Assembly: GCF_001005215.1 (NCBI RefSeq)
Contig: NZ_LBNQ01000035.1
Span: 1 to 55,883 of the forward strand
DNA length: 55,883 nucleotides
Direction: 5' to 3'
DNA from: Lampropedia cohaerens
GTDB lineage: Bacteria > Pseudomonadota > Gammaproteobacteria > Burkholderiales > Burkholderiaceae_C
Shown here: one piece after another, positions 47,372-55,883 of the stretch
How the letters are laid out: each line of letters opens with the position of its first letter
How positions within the stretch are numbered: the first letter of the stretch is position 1
The notes under the pieces: generated by a model
Seen by the model: only the letters and a program-made list of their open reading frames with translations
The model's database searches: none
Told to the model about the DNA's origin: nothing
Translations under genes and position numbers: made by a program

Positions 47372-49567
47372 ATGCCGACCCAACGTATCCAGGTTCATGG
47401 TTTACAGGTGGATGCTGCGCTCAAGACGTTCGTGGACGAGCAGGTGCTGCCCGGCACCGGCGTTGACAGCGCTGCCTTCTGGAAGGGGTTTGACGCCCTG
47501 GTGGCCGAATATGCACCGAAGAACGCCGCGCTGCTGCGCGAGCGTGAGCGCCTGCAGGCGGAGCTCGACACCTGGCACAAGGCCCATCCCGGGCCGGTGC
47601 AGGACATTGCCGCCTATCGCAAGTTTCTGGAGGACATCGGCTACATCGTTCCCAATCCGGCCGATGTGCAGGCAACCACGGCCAACGTTGATGATGAGCT
47701 GGCGCAGCTGGCTGGTCCGCAGCTGGTGGTGCCGATTCTGAATGCGCGTTATGCGCTCAATGCGGCCAATGCCCGCTGGGGCTCGCTGTACGACGCGCTG
47801 TATGGTACGGACGCCATTCCCAGCGACGATGGCGCTGAGCCCGGCAAAGGCTACAACCCCAAGCGGGGCGCCAAGGTGATCGCGTATGCGCGCCAGGTGC
47901 TGGATGACTCCGCACCGCTGGCCGAAGGCTCCTACAGGGATGCAACGGGCTTTGCCATCGAAGGCGGCAAGCTGGTGGTGAGCCTGGCCAACGGCAGCAA
48001 GACCGGCCTGAAGAACGCCGCGCAGTTCGCCGGCTACCAGGGCGATGCGGCTGCGCCTTCTTCGGTTCTGCTGGACAACAACGGCCTGCATATCGACATC
48101 CGCATCGACCGCAGCACGCCGATCGGTCAGAGCGACGCGGCTGGCATCAGCGACGTGGTATTGGAAGCGGCGCTGTCGACCATTCTCGACCTGGAGGATT
48201 CGGTCGCGGCCGTCGATGCCGAGGACAAGGTGGCCGGATACGCCAACTGGCTGGGCATCCTCAAGGGCACGCTGACCGAGGAGGTGACCAAGGGTGACAA
48301 GACCTTCACGCGCCGGCTTAATCCGGATCGCGAATACATCGGTGCAGACGGCCAGCCGCTGAGGCTGCACGGGCGCTCGCTGATGTTCCTGCGCAATGTC
48401 GGCCATCTGATGACCAATCCGGCCATTCTGTGGGGCGACGGCCAGGAAATTCCCGAGGGCATTCTCGATGCGGTCATCACCACCGCCATTGCTATCCATG
48501 ACCTCAAGGGCCATGGTGCCAACGGCATCCGCAACTCCCGCAAGGGTTCGGTCTACATCGTCAAGCCGAAAATGCACGGTCCGGCGGAGGTGGCATTTGC
48601 CAACGCGCTGTTTGGCGCTGTCGAGCAGATGCTGGGGTTGCCGCTCAACACCGTCAAGTTGGGCATCATGGACGAGGAGCGTCGCACCTCCCTCAACCTC
48701 AAGGCGTGCATTGCCCAGGCACCGGCGCGCGTGGCATTCATCAATACCGGTTTTCTCGATCGCACCGGCGATGAAATCCACTCCGTCATGCAGGCGGGCC
48801 CGGTGTTCCGCAAGGGCGACATGAAAACCAGTGCCTGGATTGCTGCCTACGAGAAGAACAATGTGTTGGTGGGCCTGTCCTGCGGGCTGCGCGGGCGTGC
48901 GCAGATCGGCAAGGGCATGTGGGCCATGCCCGATCTGATGGCAGAAATGCTCAAGCAGAAGATTGCCCACCCGCAGGCCGGTGCCAACACCGCGTGGGTG
49001 CCTTCGCCGACTGCCGCGACATTGCATGCCCTGCATTACCACCAGGTGGACGTCAAGGCTGTCCAGGAAGAACTGGCCAAGACAAATTACGAGAGCGTGC
49101 GCGACAGCCTGGTGGCCGATCTGCTGACGATTCCTGTTGTGCCCGAAGCCAAGTGGAGCGAGGCCGAGAAGCAGCAGGAACTGGACAACAACATCCAGGG
49201 TATCCTGGGTTATGTGGTGCGCTGGATCGACCAAGGCGTGGGCTGCTCGAAAGTGCCCGACATCAACAATATCGGGTTGATGGAAGACCGTGCCACGCTG
49301 CGCATTTCCAGTCAGCACATTGCCAACTGGTTGCTGCACGGCGTGGTGACCGAGCAGCAGGTGCGCGAGACGTTCGAGCGCATGGCCGCGGTGGTTGATG
49401 CACAGAACGCGGGCGACCCGAACTATCGCAAGATGGCCGGTAATTTCGAAACATCCTATGCCTATCGCGCCGCCACGGATCTGGTGTTCAAAGGCGTGTC
49501 CCAGCCGGCAGGCTACACCGAGCCCTTGTTGCACGCCTGGCGCCTGCGATTCAAGGCGGCAGCGTAA
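47372..49567 (+). CDS. glcB: Malate synthase G
   Basis: The 731-residue enzyme condenses glyoxylate and acetyl-CoA to malate, the second step of the glyoxylate route. Family signatures are [86 protein letters not shown] [34 protein letters not shown] and [15 protein letters not shown]. Length is normal for isoform G (about 720-730). ATG 47372 follows AAGGAGATATTC. No isocitrate lyase gene is in the window. A strong hairpin terminator follows 40 bases after the stop. Confidence 0.97.
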   Translation: MPTQRIQVHGLQVDAALKTFVDEQVLPGTGVDSAAFWKGFDALVAEYAPKNAALLRERERLQAELDTWHKAHPGPVQDIAAYRKFLEDIGYIVPNPADVQATTANVDDELAQLAGPQLVVPILNARYALNAANARWGSLYDALYGTDAIPSDDGAEPGKGYNPKRGAKVIAYARQVLDDSAPLAEGSYRDATGFAIEGGKLVVSLANGSKTGLKNAAQFAGYQGDAAAPSSVLLDNNGLHIDIRIDRSTPIGQSDAAGISDVVLEAALSTILDLEDSVAAVDAEDKVAGYANWLGILKGTLTEEVTKGDKTFTRRLNPDREYIGADGQPLRLHGRSLMFLRNVGHLMTNPAILWGDGQEIPEGILDAVITTAIAIHDLKGHGANGIRNSRKGSVYIVKPKMHGPAEVAFANALFGAVEQMLGLPLNTVKLGIMDEERRTSLNLKACIAQAPARVAFINTGFLDRTGDEIHSVMQAGPVFRKGDMKTSAWIAAYEKNNVLVGLSCGLRGRAQIGKGMWAMPDLMAEMLKQKIAHPQAGANTAWVPSPTAATLHALHYHQVDVKAVQEELAKTNYESVRDSLVADLLTIPVVPEAKWSEAEKQQELDNNIQGILGYVVRWIDQGVGCSKVPDINNIGLMEDRATLRISSQHIANWLLHGVVTEQQVRETFERMAAVVDAQNAGDPNYRKMAGNFETSYAYRAATDLVFKGVSQPAGYTEPLLHAWRLRFKAAA

Positions 49568-49607
49568 ATGACGGCCAGTAACTGACAGGCCATCGGGCAG
49601 CCCCTGC

Positions 49608-49641
49608 AACGAAAAAGCCACCCTGAGGTGGCTTTTTCGTT
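49608..49641. terminator. Strong two-way rho-independent terminator after glcB
   Basis: A perfect 15-bp stem, AACGAAAAAGCCACC with GGTGGCTTTTTCGTT, encloses the loop CTGA. The stem itself has a T-run on either strand, so it can end both glcB (plus) and the H1-like gene (minus, whose stop is 27 bases away). Confidence 0.93.
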
Positions 49642-49668
49642 CTGCGACGCAGTGGCAAAAGGCCCTGC

Positions 49669-50298
49669 TCAGGGCTTGCTGCTGGTCGGAAACGGCCAGG
49701 CAGCCTGTGGCGCAAGTTTGGTCTTGGCGGTTTTCTTGGCGGGTGCCGCCGACTTCTTGGCGGCTGCCTTCACGGGTGCGGCGGCCTTGCTGGTGCCTGA
49801 TGCGGCCGTCTTCTTGGTCGCCGTTTTGGTGGTGGATGCAGAAGTCTTCTTCGCAGCTGCCGTCTTCTTCGCAGCAGTTGCCGGTGCTTTCGCTGCAGTT
49901 GCTGATTTCTTTGCCGGCGTCGCTACTTTTTTGGCAGCAGGCGCCGCCTTCTTGGCAGGCGCTTTTACCGGAATCTTGCTGGTTGCGGCAGTGGACTTCT
50001 TAGCTGCAGGAGTCTTCTTGGTAGCCGCTGCCGTAGTCTTTGCAGTTGCCGCGGTTTTAGCCGAAGAAGCCTTTTTCGCTGCAAGAGCAGGTGCTACGGC
50101 CTTTGCAGACTTGGCTGCGCCAGCGGATTTGACCGCTGCGGTCTTCTTGGCGGCCGTCTTGACGGATTTGACAGCAGGAGCGGATTTGGCTGCAGCCGAT
50201 TTGGTGGCAGCGGCTTTCTTGGCGGGGGCTGCCTTGGCGGTGGTTTTCGCCGTAGATTGTTTTGCGGCAGGCTTGGCGGTTTTTTTAGCAGTAGCCAT
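49669..50298 (-). CDS. Histone H1-like, lysine/alanine-rich DNA-binding protein
   Basis: The 209-residue product is almost wholly lysine, alanine, threonine and serine, with repeated AAKK/AKKT units and dispersed prolines like the C-terminal domain of eukaryotic H1 or bacterial AlgP/BphH1 proteins. It ends in a distinct non-repetitive peptide (KLAPQAAWPFPTSSKP) that is probably a conserved tail. It should bind and compact DNA without sequence specificity. ATG 50298 follows GAGGAG. No globular domain or coiled coil is present. Repeat-number variation between strains is expected. Confidence 0.9.
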   Translation of the reverse strand: MATAKKTAKPAAKQSTAKTTAKAAPAKKAAATKSAAAKSAPAVKSVKTAAKKTAAVKSAGAAKSAKAVAPALAAKKASSAKTAATAKTTAAATKKTPAAKKSTAATSKIPVKAPAKKAAPAAKKVATPAKKSATAAKAPATAAKKTAAAKKTSASTTKTATKKTAASGTSKAAAPVKAAAKKSAAPAKKTAKTKLAPQAAWPFPTSSKP

Positions 50299-50929
50299 TT
50301 ATTACTCCTCTAGAAAACATTTTGCAGTGGCGGGACATTCTCACCATGCGCATGAAAGCCGATTCCCTGACCCGATACTGCCGCACCGGCTGTCTCTGCA
50401 AAGACAGCGCCGACGATGGCTGCGTGTAGGTCACGGCCGCCACACCTGAACCTGGTGCGTGGAAATGACGACTGTCAGAGCCCAAACGGGCATTCAGCGC
50501 AGCAGTTCAAGACGCAGCAAATAGCTGAACGAGAGTACTGCACGGGACCGCGACCACGTTCCCATTTCGTCACCCAATCGCACCGGGCATGTTGCAAACC
50601 CGCATAAACGCGCATTCTGATTGGCATGTTCTGGGGCGTCTACTCTGCGCAACTGATTTGTTGTAACTTTTTGTTTCATTTGCCGCAAGGCGACGAAAAA
50701 TTGCACTGTCGCGATTAACACGGATTCGCCGACACACGGCGGTGCGCAGCACGCGTGTGTCGCATCTCCGGCCGCGACAGATTGGAAATCCCAGGAAAAA
50801 TCCGTCGCGGCGGCGGCATAAACAGTGGCCGCCGCCATTGCGTCGATTTTTCGGAATCAGCGTGTGATGGACCGCCTACGTAAAACGCGGTGACGCATTG
50901 TTGCGCGATAACAACAGGTGCTGCGGGCG
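50299..50929. other. 631-base non-coding region between the sensor-kinase and H1-like genes
   Basis: No convincing gene is present. A minus-strand open frame (50494-50838) lacks family similarity and a ribosome-binding site. The left 300 bases presumably hold the promoter and leader of the H1-like gene, including an AT-rich patch near 50655-50680 (TGTAACTTTTTGTTTC). A hairpin at 50796-50851 probably ends the kinase transcript. An unannotated small RNA cannot be ruled out. Confidence 0.45.
50796..50851. terminator. GC-rich hairpin with AT ends downstream of the sensor-kinase gene
   Basis: AAAAATCCGTCGC then GGCGGCGGC pairs imperfectly with GCCGCCGCC then ATTGCGTCGATTTTT across a 10-base loop. 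Read on the minus strand, the hairpin is followed by GGATTTTT, so it fits a terminator 79 bases after the kinase stop. It could work in both directions. Confidence 0.55.
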
Positions 50930-53900
50930 TCACTGCGACGGTGCTGACTGCGCATCGGTTTCCAGCAAGCGCGAGAGTGCCTGTAGGCCTGCTTCCATGT
51001 CGGACTGCAGTTGGCCCATATCGGGCTGCAGCGCCGCCAATGAAATATCGGCCTTGAGGGCGTTCTCCAGCGCCTCCACCTGATGGCCAAGCGTGCCGAG
51101 CCCAAAGGTTCCGGCGGTGCCCGCGAGCTTGTGCAGGGCCGCGATGGCCGCATCGCGCTGCCCTGCTTCCAGTGCGTGCAGGCAGTCTGTCAGCAGCCCA
51201 CGGCTTTGCCGGATGAACGCGTGCGCCAATGCCTGTGCGCGCTCCTTTGGCAGGGCGGTGCACAGCTCGTGCCATGCGTGGATGTCCATGGTCGCGGCGG
51301 CAGGCACCTCGCGGGTGCCTTCACGTGCAGTCGCCGGGGAGTCTTCTGCGGGTTGCTGATCGACGGTGATGAGTCGATGCCGCACGAGCACTTCGCGCAG
51401 CGCCTGCTCGACGATGGGTTTATGGACGAAGTCGGTCATGCCGGCATCCAGTGCCGCCGCGCGCTCGGCCTCGCCGCGGTGGGCGGACAGCGCGAATATC
51501 GGCACGGTCTCGTAGCCCGCGATCTTGCGGATAGCGCGGCTGGCGCTGTAGCCGTCCATGGCCGGCATTTGCAGGTCCATGAAGATCGCGTCATAGGGCC
51601 GTGGCGCAGCGGCGATGGCCGCAAGTGCCTGATGGCCGTTTTCGGCAAGGTCCGTATCCGCCTGCAGTGCCGGCTGGGCGTCGATGAGCTCGGCCGCCAC
51701 GGCCCGGTTGAGTGCGTTGTCGTCGACGATCAGCAGACGTTTGCGAGGTCGGATCGGCCCGCCGGCTTCGCCGCGCGGCGGCGGTGGGGGGTCGGCTGAC
51801 AGTGCGCCCTGCTGTTGCGAAGCGCGTTGCAGGGCAATCAGGCCCAGAGGCTTTTCCAGCAGGCGGTCAGCGCCCACGTCGGTCAGTGCCTTGGCAGTAT
51901 CGAAGTCCAGCGGCCATGCGCTGATCCAGCGCACCATGTATCGGGAAGGCGCCTGGCGTTGCAACGCCACGAGCAGCTGCCTGGCGTCCATGTCGGCCAT
52001 GCGCTGGGCGGCAATCAGAAGGTGCGGCCAGGCTCGCGCCTGCAATGCGGCAATGCAACTGCCGCCGTCGGGAAATTCCAGAACCGTACATTGAAAACGG
52101 CTGCGCAACAGCTGCTTGAGGCTGGCGCGAACGCCAGCATGGCTCTCGATGATGGCCACCTCCTTTTGTTGTAACCAGGTGGTTGGCGGCGCCGGAGATG
52201 GCGGTGCGGGCCGCAGCGGCATCTCGAACCAGAACACGCTGCCCTTGCCCAGGGTGCTCTGCACACCGGTCCTGCCACCCATTAGCCGAGCCAGCTCGGC
52301 CGAGATGGACAGCCCCAGGCCGGTGCCGCCATAGCGGCGGGTAATGGAATCGTCGGCCTGGTGGAACGGGCGAAACAGGTTGCGCTGTTGCTGCGTCGAA
52401 AGTCCAATGCCCGTGTCATGGACTTCAAACCGGATGGCGTGCGCCGTCGCCCCCGGATCGTCCGGTGGCGCCAGGCACACGCGCAGGCAAACATCGCCTG
52501 CGGGCGTGAACTTCACCGAGTTGGAGAGGTAGTTCGTGAGGATCTGGCGGGTTCGGTAAGCATCGCCCAGAAGTTGGTCAGGCACGTCCGGTGCTACATC
52601 CAGCCACAGTTCCAGGCCTTTTTCCGCTGCGCGTGGCGCAAGCAGCTCAGCGGACTGCGCCAGTAGCGCGTGCAGATCGAACGGCAGCTGTTCGGGCTGG
52701 ACCTGACCGCTCTCCATCTTGGAGTAATCGAGCACATCGTTGACGATATCCATGAGCTGCAGGCCCGCCTGCTGCGCTTTTTCCAGCCGCTGCCGGGTCT
52801 GGTCATCAAGCTCCCCCTTGAGCGCCAGTTGCGTCATGCCCAGCACGCCATTGAGTGGCGTGCGGATTTCATGGCTCATGACGGCCAGAAGGCGTGATTT
52901 CTCACTGGCCTGCTGTTCGGCCAGAAGCCGGGCCTGCGCCAGCGCCTCATCCCGGGCGATGGTGTCGGTTACATCCAGCCAGACGCCGCTGACAAGCAGG
53001 GAGCCGTTCGCATCGGGCTGGACGTTGGCCAGCGTGCGGATCCAGCGCGCGTCATGCGCGTTGCGGATCTGGGTGTCGAACGCCAGCGAGGTCTGCGTGT
53101 GTGCGATGTGTGCCATGCGGCTGCTGAGGCTGCGTGTCAGCGCAACCGGTACGTGGGCGTGCGCAAGCGTCGCGGTTTCGTCCGGCGCCTGAGATGCATA
53201 TGCGCACGCGTTGGCAGGGCGCGGGCGATCAAAGAACACATCGACCTGCGGACTGACGAAGTGGCACACCGATGTGCCGTCGGGCAGATACTCGTACTGG
53301 AACACCACGCCGGGAATGGCACGCGTCAGCTCCAGCCATTGCGTCGACGCAGATCGGCTGGCAAACCGCCGTGCGAAGTCGGCAATCAGGCGCTCGCTTT
53401 CCTCCAGCTGGCGTGCGATATGCTGCAGGTCCGCCTCAGGGGAGGGCGCATCCGAGGGTGGGGAGCCGCCTCCCACCTGGGGCGCCCAGTGGCTGCTGAT
53501 CGGCAGCTGCCGTGACGCCAGCGCGTGCAGCTGCCTGCGCAGTCGCGCCAGCGGCAGCGCCCACAGCTGCAGCGCAAGCAGCAGCGTGCCAAGCAGGCCC
53601 AGCAGTGCCGCGCCCGATAACCATCCAGCCAGAACCCTGCGGGTGTGTGCGGCGGCGAGCACCGATGCGTTGGCCAGCACCAGCGTGTCCTGGTGCAAGG
53701 CCTGCTCCAGCTGCAGCCACAGCGCAGCTGGCTGCCTCGCGGCAGCGTCGCGCTCACCCTCACCTTCAGTCAGCGCCTGTAGCAGCTGGGCGGTGCGTAG
53801 CACCGGTGGCCTCGTTGCGGGCAGCGCAGACAGGCGCTGTCGCAAATCGTCGAGCCGATGCTGAAGGGCCTGCGCAGACGGCTCGGGCAGGAACACCGCA

Positions 53901-54127
53901 CGCTCCAGTTCCGCGTTGACCTCTGTCCAGACCTGCAGCACGGCGTGCTGGCGCTCCGCCATCGCCTGCGCGCTTTGCTGCGCTTGCCAATGGCTGTGCC
54001 ATGCCATGCCGCCAGCGGCCACAGCGCCAGCCATGCTCATGACCATCGCCGTGCGCAGCGCGCCCAGGCGTCTGGCCGCACGGGCCGACAGCTGGGAGTG
54101 AGGTGTTGCCACGGGTATGGAAGGCAT
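50930..54127 (-). CDS. Hybrid sensor histidine kinase (HisKA-HATPase-pseudoreceiver-receiver-Hpt)
   Basis: About 1065 residues from ATG 54127. Two helices (about 26-45 and 165-190) flank a short periplasmic part. A PAS-like domain (about 262-395) is followed by HisKA with His419 in MSHEIRTPLNGVLGM and HATPase boxes (TGIGLSTQQQ, GGTGLGLSIS). The first receiver-like domain (about 635-740) has no aspartate at the usual phosphorylation position (HLLIAAQRMADMD) and is probably inactive. The second has LLIVDDNALNR and Asp851 in FMDLQMPAMDGYS. The Hpt domain has His999 in ALHKLAGTAGTFGL. This gives a His-Asp-His relay ending without an output regulator in the window. The frame to TTG 54271 runs into the tRNA promoter and is unlikely. 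Confidence 0.93.
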   Translation of the reverse strand: MPSIPVATPHSQLSARAARRLGALRTAMVMSMAGAVAAGGMAWHSHWQAQQSAQAMAERQHAVLQVWTEVNAELERAVFLPEPSAQALQHRLDDLRQRLSALPATRPPVLRTAQLLQALTEGEGERDAAARQPAALWLQLEQALHQDTLVLANASVLAAAHTRRVLAGWLSGAALLGLLGTLLLALQLWALPLARLRRQLHALASRQLPISSHWAPQVGGGSPPSDAPSPEADLQHIARQLEESERLIADFARRFASRSASTQWLELTRAIPGVVFQYEYLPDGTSVCHFVSPQVDVFFDRPRPANACAYASQAPDETATLAHAHVPVALTRSLSSRMAHIAHTQTSLAFDTQIRNAHDARWIRTLANVQPDANGSLLVSGVWLDVTDTIARDEALAQARLLAEQQASEKSRLLAVMSHEIRTPLNGVLGMTQLALKGELDDQTRQRLEKAQQAGLQLMDIVNDVLDYSKMESGQVQPEQLPFDLHALLAQSAELLAPRAAEKGLELWLDVAPDVPDQLLGDAYRTRQILTNYLSNSVKFTPAGDVCLRVCLAPPDDPGATAHAIRFEVHDTGIGLSTQQQRNLFRPFHQADDSITRRYGGTGLGLSISAELARLMGGRTGVQSTLGKGSVFWFEMPLRPAPPSPAPPTTWLQQKEVAIIESHAGVRASLKQLLRSRFQCTVLEFPDGGSCIAALQARAWPHLLIAAQRMADMDARQLLVALQRQAPSRYMVRWISAWPLDFDTAKALTDVGADRLLEKPLGLIALQRASQQQGALSADPPPPPRGEAGGPIRPRKRLLIVDDNALNRAVAAELIDAQPALQADTDLAENGHQALAAIAAAPRPYDAIFMDLQMPAMDGYSASRAIRKIAGYETVPIFALSAHRGEAERAAALDAGMTDFVHKPIVEQALREVLVRHRLITVDQQPAEDSPATAREGTREVPAAATMDIHAWHELCTALPKERAQALAHAFIRQSRGLLTDCLHALEAGQRDAAIAALHKLAGTAGTFGLGTLGHQVEALENALKADISLAALQPDMGQLQSDMEAGLQALSRLLETDAQSAPSQ

Positions 54128-54254
54128 GCGGGCGCGAAGAAGGGGCGAATGACGGGACGGCGGCGATTCGGCCGGCTGCAATACGGCGGCGCGAGGCGCG
54201 GCTGCTATAGAGGCGACGTAAGGCAGTGCGATTTTGCCGCCGGGACAGTCGATT

Positions 54255-54282
54255 TTCGCATCCAGACTCAAAAAGTTATGCT
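54255..54282 (+). promoter_or_regulatory. Predicted promoter of the tRNA-Tyr/Gly/Thr cluster
   Basis: TTCGCA (54255-54260) and TATGCT (54277-54282) are 16 bases apart, and tRNA-Tyr starts 16 bases after the -10. The position suits a short-leader tRNA transcript. Confidence 0.5.
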
Positions 54283-54297
54283 ACAGTCTAACGTTTC

Positions 54298-54383
54298 GGA
54301 GGGATGGCCGAGTGGTTAAAGGCAGCAGACTGTAAATCTGCCCTCTTACGAGTACGCTGGTTCGAATCCAGCTCCCTCCACCA
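54298..54383 (+). tRNA. tRNA-Tyr (anticodon GTA)
   Basis: The acceptor stem GGAGGGA/TCCCTCC is perfect and ACCA is encoded. The D arm has GGCCGAGTGGTTAAAGGC. The anticodon arm is CAGACTGTAAATCTG with GTA at 54332-54334. A long class II variable arm (CCTCTTACGAGTAC) and TTCGAATCC T-loop complete it. It is first in a tRNA-Tyr, tRNA-Gly, tRNA-Thr, tuf unit. Confidence 0.97.
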
Positions 54384-54425
54384 ACTGGGTTTTGCTTGGT
54401 TTGGTGTCTTCGAGAACGCGGACTT

Positions 54426-54499
<74 letters not shown>

Positions 54500-54543
54500 G
54501 TCGCTCCGGCTTCTGCTTGGGCGTTGTATGGTCGATAAAAAGT

Positions 54544-54618
<75 letters not shown>

Positions 54619-54648
54619 GTCGTACCTCTTGTGGGTCGGCTGGTTTTT

Positions 54649-54654
54649 TATAAT
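54649..54654 (+). promoter_or_regulatory. Possible -10 element of a tuf promoter
   Basis: A perfect TATAAT lies 37 bases before the tuf start. No good -35 is found at 16-18 bases (TTGTGG is only 14 bases away), so tuf may depend mostly on read-through from the tRNA promoter. Confidence 0.35.
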
Positions 54655-54691
54655 TCATCCCTTGTACGTCTTTCCCATTGAGGTTTGAGAA

Positions 54692-55882
<1,191 letters not shown>

Positions 55883-55883
55883 T

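Noticed and set aside
47402..49621. 739-residue minus-strand open frame
   Set aside because: It is the antisense shadow of malate synthase G.
50494..50838. 114-residue minus-strand open frame in the gap before the H1-like gene
   Set aside because: There is no ribosome-binding site, no family features, and it overlaps a terminator-like hairpin at its start.
54128..54271. N-terminal extension of the sensor kinase to a TTG codon
   Set aside because: It would start inside the predicted tRNA promoter, has no ribosome-binding site and adds low-complexity sequence before the first helix.

Overview
The window is a high-GC, gene-dense stretch of a Gram-negative chromosome. It most resembles a beta-proteobacterium of the order Burkholderiales, probably Comamonadaceae. 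The pointers are the tRNA-Tyr/tRNA-Gly/tRNA-Thr/tuf cluster at the right end, a lysine/alanine-rich histone-H1-like protein, the fkpB-ispH and etfB-etfA pairs, glcB next to a LysR gene, and a MacAB-type exporter. This placement is inference from gene content; no 16S gene is present.

Layout. 1-1229 is an IS3-family element cut off by the window edge. It has interrupted a small membrane-protein gene. Behind it lies a second small membrane-protein gene ending in a recognisable integron attC site (1709-1769), so this edge is a fragment of a cassette array or a lone-attC cluster. 2030-2449 is a hotdog thioesterase. 2450-2934 is a 485-bp non-coding stretch with an origin-like DnaA module (A). Then come fumarase, FtsH, AllA, UvrA, MnmA, a methyltransferase, Smr and RadC (radC-smr coupled), FkpB-IspH, PurT, a tiny glycine-zipper protein, an acyl-CoA dehydrogenase, EtfA/EtfB and an MscS-type channel. 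22273-28487 holds a histone-deacetylase-family gene divergent from a moxR-DUF58-tgpA-mltB run. 28558-37702 holds nitronate monooxygenase, an ACR3/BASS-like transporter, LysR, an SDR, moeA, a moaE-mobA fusion, a second acyl-CoA dehydrogenase and a TetR regulator. 37703-38023 holds a second origin-like module (B). Then follow macA-macB-outer-membrane efflux (minus strand), UspA, a MOSC protein, an MFS transporter, YaeQ, LysR, malate synthase G, the H1-like protein, a large hybrid sensor kinase, three tRNAs and tuf.

Most unusual structure. Modules A and B, 35,258 bp apart, share the same order and, from the TAATCG-TAGTAGTA core rightwards, the same spacing of an AT-rich tract, a TAG-TAG-TA(G/A) DnaA-trio-like run, and four DnaA-box-like 9-mers. 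Offsets from the first box are -29, -23, 0, +27, +86, +115 and +144 in both copies, although the sequence between them has diverged. This is the architecture of a bacterial origin unwinding region, yet no dnaA, dnaN, rpmH or parAB lies near either copy.

Regulatory link. A 24-bp near-palindrome overlaps the tetR promoter region (37719-37742) and recurs with 22 of 24 bases identical, on the opposite strand, upstream of etfB (20616-20639). This suggests one TetR protein controls both its own tetR-acyl-CoA dehydrogenase operon and the electron-transfer flavoprotein that re-oxidises such dehydrogenases.

Limits. All calls come from reading sequence and translations by eye, without database searches. 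Starts were moved from the longest ORF where a Shine-Dalgarno sequence or family length favoured an internal codon.
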